From: a virus
DNA length: 35,173 bases
Strand: one strand, 5' to 3'
Virus record (IMG/VR): IMGVR_UViG_3300005264_000065
Coordinates: 1-35,173 of that record
A model generated the notes under the pieces. That model was not told the origin of the DNA, did no database searches, and saw nothing but the letters and a program-made list of their open reading frames with translations. The position numbers and the translations under genes are program-made. Each line of letters begins with the position of its first letter. Position 1 is the first letter of the stretch. Positions 24,501 through 31,309 of the stretch are shown here, piece after piece.

Positions 24501-27500
24501 ATACGTACGAATACACGATCATGGGCTGGACGCGTAAGGCCACCCACGCGGATCGGGTCCAGATAGAAGACAGCGTTCGAGGCGAGCTCGGTCACAGGAC
24601 GAAGACCGGAGATTCAGACGTGAAAGTTATCTGGCAGTACACGAACAGAAACAGCGGCATGGGTTCCGGGACTCTTGATACTTGGGAGTGGCACGGATGG
24701 CAGGCAGGGGATGTGGATGACTATGACATAATAGTTTATCAGGCAGGAACCGGAAACAATCCTCAGGAGGATTACAATTTAAACTGGGAGGCAGCCGACC
24801 ACGCAGGCGGATGGTTGACTGCCGAGATCGCGTCCGGGCAAGGCGGAAGCGAGGGAGAATGGTACACGTTTGACAACACCGGGAAGGCGAAAAAGGCTCA
24901 AGCTGACTCGCTCGACAATTGCGCAGTTGTTTTTATGCTCGTTGAGGATACGATAGCGGGTGAAGAAGGTTTATTCCTGAAGGCCGGGAACTGGTGGAAG
25001 GACACGTGGGGGCTCGATCCGAGTAAGATCTATTATCTCGATCAGAGCACTCCGGGAGCGTGGACGACTGTTCAGCCAACCTCCGGATTAATAATCGTTC
25101 TCGGGCGATGCGATGAGGACACGGAGACTTTCCACATCGCAGAAGGCGGAGGCGGAGGAGGCGGAGGCCTCAACGACCACGCGACTTTATCGAACCTCGC
25201 ATGGAGCGTTGCCGGGCACACGATGGACACGACGCTTTCAATGAATAGCAACCGAATAACGCAGGTCACACAAATAACTATGAATCCGCAAGGAACAAAT
25301 TCTGACGTAATTCAAATCAGTCAAGGTTCGTATGTTGCTAATCCGAGTTTTTCATATCATGGAACGTTTCAGTATATAAACAAAACCGGCGGCGCGACTA
25401 CTACCGCTTGGGAAATGACCGGTCATTATGTTGAGCTCAGACAATCAGATGCTGTAAATACGATGGGATATATTTATGGGAATCATAATATCCTGCGTGC
25501 GTATGAGAATTATGGAAATGGCTCAGATGCCATGACCGGTATGTGGAATGACTTTTTTATTGAGACCGGAAAAACCGTGACTGGTCGTGTTAAGGGAACT
25601 TATTTCCGCTTTCATCCGGAAGGAACCGTCACCCTTCAGACGTACGGAACGCTTAACTGGATTGGGCCGTCGAGCGGTGGAACTCTTCACGATATATACG
25701 GGAGTTATCAGAATATAATCTGCGCATCTCTCGGAACGATTACCGGAGATGTGTACGGTCATTATTCAGATATGAATATCAGCGGAACGAACAGGCTCTC
25801 AGGGAACGAGTATGCTTTCTTCGCGAAGAGCACGAGTACAGGTGTGACAGGGACTTCTTACGCATACTATGCTGAGGGAACGGCATTCGATTATTTTCTG
25901 TACGGCTCCGAGGATACGGTACCGTCGTATCTTGCCGGTATGCTTCAGGTCGATAACACGATATGGTCTGAAGGGACGACCGGCGCGACTCCGACGAGCG
26001 GAGCCGGGACGCGGTTTATGTGGATACCTTCAAAGCAGGCAGTGAGGGCAGGCGCAGTTGACTCGTCTCAATGGGACGACGCGAACATCGGGCAGGGTTC
26101 TTTCTGCTTCAGTCGTTATAGAAGCACAGCATCTGGTGCCGATTCTTTCGTTACTGGTTGGAATTGTTCTGCTTCGGGAACCTACGGCGTGGCAATGGGA
26201 TATTATGCCGTTTCAACAGGCAATGGCGCAAGTATCGCTCTTGGTTCACAAGTCATTGCTGGCTCATTCACTTCAATCGCAATCGGGCAGAATATCACGG
26301 CCGGGACCAGCGCGAAATGTTTCGGGAAAGGTATTACTTGCTTTACAGACTGTACGATGATTGGTTTCAATCTTGTTTCAAATACCTGTTACAGAGCTGT
26401 TTATGTTGGGCGAAATATAACAGGGGCCAGCGGAACGAATGACGACTGCTATGGGTTCGGACAGTTTATCGGATTTATAACCGGTGACGACAACTGGGTT
26501 TTTGGAAAAGGTGTTGATGCCGGTAATCCGCTTATGAGCGTTGGAAGCAACCAGCTCGTAATCGGTATGAATTCGAATCTGGCCTCAATTATTATAGATG
26601 GATCATCTGCTGGAATAGGAACCCCGGCTGACATAAACTTCCTCGGTGATATGACGTTCACGGGAGCAGCCGTATTTACTGGCGGAATCTCGGCACCACT
26701 GACTGGTTCCGGGACTAACTCGGAAGCGTACGGAGTTGGATCGTCAGCAACAGGAAACAATTCTCTTGCCGTCGGATATAACGTCACGATGTCCGGCATA
26801 CAGTGTATCGGTTTCGGGAACGATCTTCAGGCGACAAACGGAAATTGCTTTTTGTTCGGTTTTGATCTTTCCACGTCTGGCGTCGAGACGGTTCTGGTCG
26901 GTGGGAACATACATACTGCTGGCGCGAACGGAATCGTTGCGATTGGAGAATACCTGTCGGGTATTGGGCAGAATACGGTCGCGCTTGGTTCTGACTTAAC
27001 GGGAACGGTTGTTTCGACGGATTCTGTTTATCTCGGTTCTGCTGGAGTAGCAACTGGAACCCTCGCTCGAAATGTAGCCATCGGATATCAGTTTACTATT
27101 TCCGGCAGTGACGGCGTCGCGATAGGTGAGAACGTAAATCTTGCAGCTGATAATTCAATCGCAATCGGTGCTGACGGAAACGTTACTGGTCCTCGCTCAG
27201 TCGGAATCGGAAAAGGAACTTCAGTAACGATCTTCGATGCCACGGCAGTTGGGGAGAACACGTCGATCGCCTATCAATACAGTGTGGCGTTCGGGGCCGA
27301 TGCGACGGTTACCGGAATTGGCGGAACCGCACTCGGTACAGCAACTTCGGTTGCGGTGTCGGCCGTGGCCGTCGGTTATGACGCTGCAGCAAACCACGAC
27401 TCAGCAATAGCAATCGGGCGCGGGGCCACAACTACCCAAGCGAACGAAATGGTAATTGGCGCGACTTCGTATGAGATCGATCATCTGAGGTTCATAACTA

Positions 27501-28414
27501 CCGGGGATTATGTAAGCGTGTATTCTGGATTCGGGTGGGTGGACAAGAACATATATATTGGAAGCAATCCGAATGGATACACGACGGATTATCCGAACAA
27601 CTTCTTCCGTGCGGAGGCTTTATCAAAAACGATCAATGGAAGCGCGAACCTTTTCAGTTTTATTGTTACCATGAACGGAGGAACCGGAACGGCGAACGAT
27701 CACTGGACCAACTGGAGCGGTCAGATCACGATGCAGAGCGTTGGTGGGCAGCACGGAAACGTGCGAGGGATTTATCAGTCCCTGATCATACTCGAGGGAG
27801 ATTTTGGAGACGTCTCGACTTCTCAGTATATAGCCGGTCAATACCTGTCCACGCAATTTAACGAAGTAACGGCTCTGAAGCTCTGGGGATCTCTGTACGG
27901 AATAAGGAATTATATAAACGCCTCGGATGGGGAGATTACAGACGACGTATTCGGCCATCATCTCGAGGGAACGGCTATCGGAGGAGTCACCCTCGGAGGA
28001 TCTTCTTATGGTGTCTATCTGGACCTTCACACGAGCTGGGATTGGGCAGTGTATGTCGCGACGAATGTTAAGAGCTTTTTCGGCGGAAGTGTTGAAGTTC
28101 TTCTTTTGAATTTGACCGATAGTACAGAGCTGACAATTTCTACCGGCGCAATAGTAAAAACACAGGGCTGGCACAGGATTGATACTGAGGGCGATGCGGC
28201 ATCCGACGATCTCGATACTATAAGCGGAGGTCAGGCTGGAGATAGGCTGATTCTTCAGGCCGAGAATGATGCCCGGACTGTTGTTATAAAAGACGGAACC
28301 GGAAATATTCAATGTGCAGGAGATTTCAGCCTTGACAATACACAGGACACGATAGAGCTTATATATGATGGTTCGAATTGGCTCGAGCTGTCTCGAAGCG
28401 ATAATGGCGCATAA
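21566..28414 (+). CDS. J-like central tail hub fused to a receptor-binding fibre, 2,282 aa
   Basis: Start at ATG 21566 is supported by GGAG about 8 bases before; a TTG at 21560 is in frame but unneeded. The N-terminal ~900 residues resemble lambda J/GTA hub proteins (APDPPEAPDPY, HYGICKVKGNFIYKG, later IRDILGHLQAHPYQTADGK). Eight consecutive glycines near residue 1195 mark a hinge. Beyond it lies a fibre: a beta module (about 1280-1470), a segment of about 430 residues (1530-1965) with repeated S.A.G...V.G units like the YadA head (SVGIGKGTS, SVAFGADAT, AVAVGYDAA, AIAIGRGAT), a second copy of the beta module (about 2015-2180), and a C-terminal domain ending IELIYDGSNWLELSRSDNG, common in phage fibres. 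It should recognise the host. Confidence 0.9.
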   Translation: MAGANENVKAAGRLGLTFGLGAWLGVPGYIAGGALGAVLFAPDPPEAPDPYTALNMNTADEGASSPLHYGICKVKGNFIYKGPLRTRKVEEGGKGGQKTVTGYKYWTWAALGLGHGVLDVTRMWKNDDIMVPEGDSTINIYRGTPEQTVDPDWDSRAEDVVPLKRQAYSYFNQFYLGEDNNTFPTISSEVHRFPWDEAMDSIPPYILNRVSEQTLGGNKILRDKFDKIYTLTQTEMKVYNANWTLQRTVDLTNLNLTSYAGTWDACITYQNNRPYINLSYNDGLDGKLYVIRWAADRGKLTTEKTETTRGQYTKTEIYDFGTGITNTRIRSNSQYIFIATDYFASAVDLFKVTLNGQTLLAHYDYSAVFDIAAMGDFAVNEDFCFWNNNGGKTSIIDFNGNVQDTLAASSDWAPQYIVPLIGSSCIMGFTLGVQVSPPDKDYDRIQFAIYDRDTGLFETVTQNEIEIDESWWTGHGSSPFFGTQGTMMCHEGANGTVYLTGHDNLGNYYTLELVLDANPAQIIYDLFKHTKGFDLTMVDEAQLETVGNTCFDNRIGMSFSVLRKRNVGAVIRDILGHLQAHPYQTADGKFGFFMPNPNDAVIDSIEEEDILSIKNQGAPDMTIVSSSMKDIGLCPNRLNVVYENRLNQYKKDATFQLDDMLAQDLDGEIIEENLNYQMFSNPAVISKMAWKAWKIGRFQNKLHVLVLNGRWLGIRHGQVYTINLPDENLNSARCRVFSVDDPPVGIDAGVTVTFMMDDEYLTSYEEIDYDASISEDTSVGPPEEVVPLLWEEDARYNNDVYTMAFSAIRNSEATAYCDIWISLDAPDNFFYAKRLTQFGNVGDLVNDVVKRHRKLTVNTDDYGGSSFSAYTRTNQRNNLSYCLVGEISDDFDLAMTNMEFLTYRDAVASGSDIILKDCVRGKDYTMSKPHAVSDETVVIHVGISYNKVEIPSEWIGKKIYVKFVPYNLRGDGLDIDEIDTYEYTIMGWTRKATHADRVQIEDSVRGELGHRTKTGDSDVKVIWQYTNRNSGMGSGTLDTWEWHGWQAGDVDDYDIIVYQAGTGNNPQEDYNLNWEAADHAGGWLTAEIASGQGGSEGEWYTFDNTGKAKKAQADSLDNCAVVFMLVEDTIAGEEGLFLKAGNWWKDTWGLDPSKIYYLDQSTPGAWTTVQPTSGLIIVLGRCDEDTETFHIAEGGGGGGGGLNDHATLSNLAWSVAGHTMDTTLSMNSNRITQVTQITMNPQGTNSDVIQISQGSYVANPSFSYHGTFQYINKTGGATTTAWEMTGHYVELRQSDAVNTMGYIYGNHNILRAYENYGNGSDAMTGMWNDFFIETGKTVTGRVKGTYFRFHPEGTVTLQTYGTLNWIGPSSGGTLHDIYGSYQNIICASLGTITGDVYGHYSDMNISGTNRLSGNEYAFFAKSTSTGVTGTSYAYYAEGTAFDYFLYGSEDTVPSYLAGMLQVDNTIWSEGTTGATPTSGAGTRFMWIPSKQAVRAGAVDSSQWDDANIGQGSFCFSRYRSTASGADSFVTGWNCSASGTYGVAMGYYAVSTGNGASIALGSQVIAGSFTSIAIGQNITAGTSAKCFGKGITCFTDCTMIGFNLVSNTCYRAVYVGRNITGASGTNDDCYGFGQFIGFITGDDNWVFGKGVDAGNPLMSVGSNQLVIGMNSNLASIIIDGSSAGIGTPADINFLGDMTFTGAAVFTGGISAPLTGSGTNSEAYGVGSSATGNNSLAVGYNVTMSGIQCIGFGNDLQATNGNCFLFGFDLSTSGVETVLVGGNIHTAGANGIVAIGEYLSGIGQNTVALGSDLTGTVVSTDSVYLGSAGVATGTLARNVAIGYQFTISGSDGVAIGENVNLAADNSIAIGADGNVTGPRSVGIGKGTSVTIFDATAVGENTSIAYQYSVAFGADATVTGIGGTALGTATSVAVSAVAVGYDAAANHDSAIAIGRGATTTQANEMVIGATSYEIDHLRFITTGDYVSVYSGFGWVDKNIYIGSNPNGYTTDYPNNFFRAEALSKTINGSANLFSFIVTMNGGTGTANDHWTNWSGQITMQSVGGQHGNVRGIYQSLIILEGDFGDVSTSQYIAGQYLSTQFNEVTALKLWGSLYGIRNYINASDGEITDDVFGHHLEGTAIGGVTLGGSSYGVYLDLHTSWDWAVYVATNVKSFFGGSVEVLLLNLTDSTELTISTGAIVKTQGWHRIDTEGDAASDDLDTISGGQAGDRLILQAENDARTVVIKDGTGNIQCAGDFSLDNTQDTIELIYDGSNWLELSRSDNGA

Positions 28415-28431
28415 AAACAAAGGAGAAAAAA

Positions 28432-28710
28432 ATGAATGATCCGTTACAGTTTACAGAACAGATTGAGACAAGCGTAATAGAACAGGGGATTCAGATTTCT
28501 ATCGGTCTGAAATCTTTTCTGCTGACAGACAAAGGGAAAAAGGCGAATGCTTTTCTCGGAGAGTTTACAGAAGCTGAACAAGGAAAGATCAAGGAGGTGT
28601 TCGGGTTCGTGTCCGAGAAACTGATAAAGAAAGCGAATTCAGCCTCAACGGTAACAGCCTCAGAGATTGTCTCGAAGGTTGAGGAGTCTATTGAAATGGC
28701 TCCTGAATAG
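28432..28710 (+). CDS. hypothetical protein, 92 aa
   Basis: Unrecognised, mostly helical and soluble, Lys/Glu-rich (KGKKANAFLGEFTEAEQGKIKEVFGFVSEKL). Located right after the fibre gene with GGAG before the ATG. This is a common place for a fibre-assembly chaperone, but no such similarity is visible. Confidence 0.65.
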   Translation: MNDPLQFTEQIETSVIEQGIQISIGLKSFLLTDKGKKANAFLGEFTEAEQGKIKEVFGFVSEKLIKKANSASTVTASEIVSKVEESIEMAPE

Positions 28711-28741
28711 TTAATGTTTTTTTAAGAAGGAGAAAAAAGAA

Positions 28742-29263
28742 ATGGCCGACAAAGAAAAAGAGATGAAAGAGGAAACAAAACAATTTGAGCTCGAGATCGA
28801 ATACGGGGAGATTACAAATCCTTTCCATCCAACCATGCAAACAATAGGGCGTTTCTGCAGTCTGTATATAGGGATTGATGAGAATTTTCAACTCCTTGAA
28901 TTGAATGACGCCTTGCTGAAAGAGCAGAAGAAGTTTGAAACGATGAAGGCGAAACTTTATCAGGAGGTGTATGGTCGTCCGATTCCGAGATCTCCGATGG
29001 GCCTCCCGGATGAAAATGAACGCAACAAAATGACGCAGGAAGAAAAAGAGGAAAGGAAACGGATCGACAAAGAATATGGCAAAAAAATAACCGAAGCAAG
29101 TCAGAAGGTAATTAAATTGAAATATCCGGAGATCCGGATCAGCAAGGAAGCCCTTGCGCTTGCCATGGAAAGGGAGAAAAAGAAGGTTGAGGCCGGAAAA
29201 GATGCAATCTTTATCTCCCCAAACGATATCGCGATCTTGAGGAAGTTCGTTACTTTCATATAA
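28742..29263 (+). CDS. hypothetical charged protein, 173 aa
   Basis: Unrecognised; no membrane segment. Begins with an acidic/basic tail (MADKEKEMKEETKQFELEIE), has a possible coiled coil about 55-80 and many Lys/Glu in the second half (EEKEERKRIDKEYGKKITEAS). AAGGAG precedes the ATG. Stands between the fibre and lysis-like genes; possible tail fibre chaperone or virion accessory protein, unproven. Confidence 0.65.
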   Translation: MADKEKEMKEETKQFELEIEYGEITNPFHPTMQTIGRFCSLYIGIDENFQLLELNDALLKEQKKFETMKAKLYQEVYGRPIPRSPMGLPDENERNKMTQEEKEERKRIDKEYGKKITEASQKVIKLKYPEIRISKEALALAMEREKKKVEAGKDAIFISPNDIAILRKFVTFI

Positions 29264-29272
29264 GGGAACAAA

Positions 29273-29701
29273 ATGGAAGACGGAAGACCTACGAAAAGAG
29301 ATCTTGCGATCATATTAATTCTTTTGATCCTCGCTATAATTGCCTGCTGTATGGAAATGGGATGTAATGGGAATTCGGCGAATATAAAACCGAACAACGC
29401 CATGGAGACGTCCCTGAAGAATCAGCAGGATATGTCTGAGAAAATCGAAAAGCTGGATGGAGACCTCGTCAAAATACAGCAGTCGATTTCAGTCGTCATG
29501 AATACGGTGACGCAGACTTTCGAAACGCTTCAGGGAAGCACCAAGACTGGCGATGTCGATGGCGATGTAAATACGAGTCACGACGTCAATTCGATATGGT
29601 ACGGCATCGGACTCGTGGCCGTGGTCTTGGCATTCGCCTTGATCCTTATCTGGCTGCTCGCGAAGATGCTGAAAGAGGTCGCGTTGAAATTCTTGAAATG
29701 A
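29273..29701 (+). CDS. membrane protein, candidate unimolecular spanin, 142 aa
   Basis: Two hydrophobic segments: residues 11-24 end in a lipobox-like IIAC at 22-25, and residues 108-130 (GIGLVAVVLAFALILIWLLA) form a transmembrane helix followed by a basic tail. Between them is a polar helical stretch (about 44-90). An N-terminal lipoprotein signal plus a C-terminal transmembrane helix is the layout of a u-spanin (phage T1 gp11 type), which joins the inner and outer membranes to finish lysis. A second reading is a two-helix holin. The neighbours are also small membrane proteins, so this looks like a lysis cassette. Confidence 0.6.
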   Translation: MEDGRPTKRDLAIILILLILAIIACCMEMGCNGNSANIKPNNAMETSLKNQQDMSEKIEKLDGDLVKIQQSISVVMNTVTQTFETLQGSTKTGDVDGDVNTSHDVNSIWYGIGLVAVVLAFALILIWLLAKMLKEVALKFLK

Positions 29702-29715
29702 AATAGGAGGAAGGG

Positions 29716-30072
29716 ATGGACAACTGGATAATACAACTCGGAGTCGGTGGTATATTTGCGGTTCTGATAATAAGAGAATTCGTCAATCTTTTGGCGAAGA
29801 TGAAGGGGAACGATTCCAAGCCGACAGGAACGAACCCTCAGGTCTGTCAGGACATAAAATCGATAACGATCGACACGAACGATAAAGTCAAGGAGATCCA
29901 TTCCATCCAAACGCAAAAGGATTCTGACGGTCTTCCGCTCGCGTACTTCCCGAGGTCGATAGTGAAGAGTCAAGAGAAAATAGCAAGAGATCAAGCAATT
30001 ACCGCTCAGCACATGCAGACAATAGCTGACGCGGTTTCTGAACTTAAAAAAGAAAGGAGTCACAATGGATGA
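29716..30072 (+). CDS. small membrane protein, holin-like candidate, 118 aa
   Basis: One N-terminal membrane helix (about 4-20, WIIQLGVGGIFAVLII) followed by REFVNLLAKMK and a long polar, helical tail. The layout resembles BhlA/UviB-type holin-like proteins with an N-terminal helix and charged tail, but sequence identity is not evident. AGGAGG precedes the ATG. Overlaps the next gene by 8 bases. Confidence 0.6.
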   Translation: MDNWIIQLGVGGIFAVLIIREFVNLLAKMKGNDSKPTGTNPQVCQDIKSITIDTNDKVKEIHSIQTQKDSDGLPLAYFPRSIVKSQEKIARDQAITAQHMQTIADAVSELKKERSHNG

Positions 30073-30283
30073 GAAGAAATCATTTAAGGACAAGGTAATC
30101 GGAACGCTCGAGAGACTTTACGGGAGCACGGAGAATGCGCTGAAGGCCGTGACATCCAAGCGCGCGTATGTGATTGCGGCGCTCGTCTATCTCGGCATCA
30201 GTGAAATGGACTGGAGGAAATTCCTCGGTCTCTGCGCTCTCGGATGCGTGTTTATCTGGAGCGAGACTATAAGAAAGAACTGA
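30065..30283 (+). CDS. small membrane protein, holin-like candidate, 72 aa
   Basis: Two short hydrophobic stretches: about 34-46 (AYVIAALVYLGI) and 53-66 (FLGLCALGCVFIW), with charged ends. Size and layout fit a small holin with two helices. It is the last gene before the terminator. AAAGGAG precedes the ATG and it overlaps the previous gene by 8 bases. No separate endolysin is visible, so the lysin is either the NlpC/P60 protein or outside the window. Confidence 0.6.
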   Translation: MDEKKSFKDKVIGTLERLYGSTENALKAVTSKRAYVIAALVYLGISEMDWRKFLGLCALGCVFIWSETIRKN

Positions 30284-30304
30284 CAGCTGCTGTCGGTTCG
30301 TGTG

Positions 30305-30345
30305 ACGGGTCCGGGGAGGTCGGCCACTTCGGACCCGTTTTTTTG
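30305..30345 (+). terminator. rho-independent terminator of the structural operon
   Basis: Stem ACGGGTCCG (30305-30313) with CGGACCCGT (30330-30338), nine perfect base pairs, loop of 16 bases, followed by a run of seven or more T. It lies about 20 bases after the last lysis gene and should end the long late transcript. Confidence 0.92.
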
Positions 30346-30350
30346 TCTTT

Positions 30351-30379
30351 TTACCAAAATTCCTCAAATGCCATATAAT
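30351..30379 (+). promoter_or_regulatory. possible weak promoter after the terminator
   Basis: TATAAT at 30374-30379 is perfect; the box 17 bases upstream is TTACCA, matching 4 of 6. Close to the terminator and 75 bases upstream of the stronger promoter, so possibly a tandem promoter or chance. Confidence 0.35.
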
Positions 30380-30453
30380 ACGGCAAAAATAGCCTTTTGC
30401 CCCTTTCTATTGATCAAATAAAACGATATGTTGATCTTTTTTGAAGAAGGTCC

Positions 30454-30481
30454 TTGACAGGGGTTTGGCGCCGCGTATAAT
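30454..30481 (+). promoter_or_regulatory. strong sigma70-type promoter of the right-hand operon
   Basis: TTGACA at 30454-30459 and TATAAT at 30476-30481, both exact consensus, with a 16-base spacer. Transcription should start near 30488. It is the only consensus promoter I see and sits between the late terminator and the operon carrying the AAA ATPase, so this operon is probably expressed early by host RNA polymerase (inference). TTGATC direct repeats at about 30409 and 30431 could be operator half-sites. Confidence 0.88.
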
Positions 30482-30499
30482 CCCTGTGTCGAATTTAAT

Positions 30500-30604
30500 G
30501 GGGTCCGATAATGAAAAAGAATCAACGAAAAATAAGGCAGGCTGAAACGGGAACCGCTCTCACCGCAATGGTGGAATCGGACCCCAATCCTGTTTCAGTC
30601 TGCC
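30500..30604 (+). ncRNA. structured leader with two crossing inverted repeats
   Basis: Pair one: GGGGTCCGAT (30500-30509) with ATCGGACCCC (30576-30585), exact. Pair two: 30536-30552 with 30588-30604, 15 of 17 positions. They cross (A, B, A', B'). Only two bases separate A' and B', too few to bridge a 10-base-pair stem, so the two stems are probably alternatives rather than a single pseudoknot. It lies at the very start of the transcript from the strong promoter, a natural place for a switch. It does not carry a hammerhead core. Function unknown. Confidence 0.6.
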
Positions 30605-30624
30605 GCCATTTTCCGGGCGATTGA
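30511..30624 (+). CDS. possible leader peptide ORF, 37 aa
   Basis: ATG at 30511, about 23 bases after the expected transcription start, with GGGG at 30500-30503 as a weak ribosome-binding site. The peptide starts basic (MKKNQRKIRQAETG). The frame runs through segments B, A' and B' of the crossing inverted repeats, so translation would change which stem can form, as in attenuation. May equally be chance. Confidence 0.3.
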   Translation: MKKNQRKIRQAETGTALTAMVESDPNPVSVCRHFPGD

Positions 30625-30706
30625 ACCGGTCAACGGTTATGAGGCCGGGGAAGAGCTGATCATATCCGCCAATCACATTAACAACCAGATATAAGGAGGA
30701 AATATC

Positions 30707-30901
30707 ATGCAGGCATACATAATCGAGAAAAAATTGAGTGATGGAAGCAAAGTTCATGATGTTGTTGTTAAAGATGGCAATGAATCCATTGTATTCGATT
30801 GCTTTGAGAGCATGGATGAGGCGGAGGATTTTATGGTCATGCTCGCAGAACGAGCGAAGGTCGATATTGATCTGGTCAATATCGTTCGGGTTCATGGATA
30901 A
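30707..30901 (+). CDS. hypothetical protein, 64 aa
   Basis: Small acidic protein (MQAYIIEKKLSDGSKVHDVV, then DCFESMDEAEDFMVMLAERA), probably a beta-beta-beta-alpha fold. AAGGAGG precedes the ATG. First solid gene of the right-hand operon and directly upstream of the first hammerhead. Not recognised. Confidence 0.75.
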   Translation: MQAYIIEKKLSDGSKVHDVVVKDGNESIVFDCFESMDEAEDFMVMLAERAKVDIDLVNIVRVHG

Positions 30902-30923
30902 AATGAATCACACAATCACAACA

Positions 30924-30985
30924 GTCGAAACACCCGGGGCCGCCCGGGTGTCCGCCGGGACCGACCGCCCGGCGCTGAAGATGGC
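30924..30985 (+). ncRNA. hammerhead ribozyme, type II, copy A (core with one extra base)
   Basis: GAAA at 30927-30930; stem III 30930-30938 with 30943-30951 (nine pairs, loop GCCG); cleavage triplet GUC ending at C30952; stem I 30953-30959 with 30968-30974 (seven pairs); CUGAAGA core at 30975-30981. The open stem II is three pairs (30924-30926 with 30983-30985) only if U30982 is left unpaired, so this copy may cleave slowly or not at all. It sits 22 bases after the 64-aa gene stop. Downstream are a T7 tract and a ribosome-binding site for the next gene. Confidence 0.75.
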
Positions 30986-31024
30986 AGGTCAAACAGCGCA
31001 TGCTTTTTTTCAAGGAGGGTTGAT

Positions 31025-31294
31025 ATGGTATGCGATACATTTGCGCGTGAAGAACGCGAGAGGCGCGAACGCGCCCGGCAACTGGCTGAGCTCGAGGCTC
31101 AGCTGAAATCCAAATCCGCACAGATCGTGCGGAATGGGAACAGGGTCTCCATTGAGGGATGGAGCAGTCGCGGAGGATGGTGTGATGCCTGCGCGATCAA
31201 CAAACTGCGTCAAAGCAGCGATGCCACGATCCGCATGATGGTCGCCACTGCGGCACCGGCAGGTCAGGCATTGGTATTCGGACATGGTCATTAA
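31025..31294 (+). CDS. hypothetical protein with GGWCDAC motif, 89 aa
   Basis: N-terminal 30 residues form a charged coiled-coil-like helix (ERERRERARQLAELEAQL). The second half has IEGWSSRGGWCDACAINKL (Cys53/Cys56), then SDATIRMMVATA and the ending VFGHGH. I do not recognise the family; one CxxC and terminal histidines could bind metal. AGGAGGG is 6 bases before the ATG, preceded by TTTTTTTC. Directly upstream of the AAA ATPase, 15 bases away, so probably a functional partner. Confidence 0.7.
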   Translation: MVCDTFAREERERRERARQLAELEAQLKSKSAQIVRNGNRVSIEGWSSRGGWCDACAINKLRQSSDATIRMMVATAAPAGQALVFGHGH

Positions 31295-31309
31295 TCAGGA
31301 GGGTGAAAA

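Noticed and set aside
30500-30586. A tRNA or tmRNA in the leader
   Set aside because: GGGGTCC and GGACCCC could form a seven-pair acceptor stem, but there is no T-arm, anticodon arm or CCA in the right places.
30500-30604. An HDV-like ribozyme from the crossing inverted repeats
   Set aside because: HDV-like folds need a P4 segment between the closing strands P1' and P2'; here only two bases separate them.
30500-30690. A fifth hammerhead in the leader of the right-hand operon
   Set aside because: TTTTCCGGGCGATTGA resembles the stem I and core of copy B, and GAAAC occurs at 30544-30548, but no CUGANGA core exists and the GAAA is inside a paired stem. An ancient, decayed copy cannot be ruled out.
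31003-31015. T7 tracts after hammerheads A and D as terminators
   Set aside because: No GC-rich hairpin directly precedes the T-runs, and strong ribosome-binding sites follow at once.
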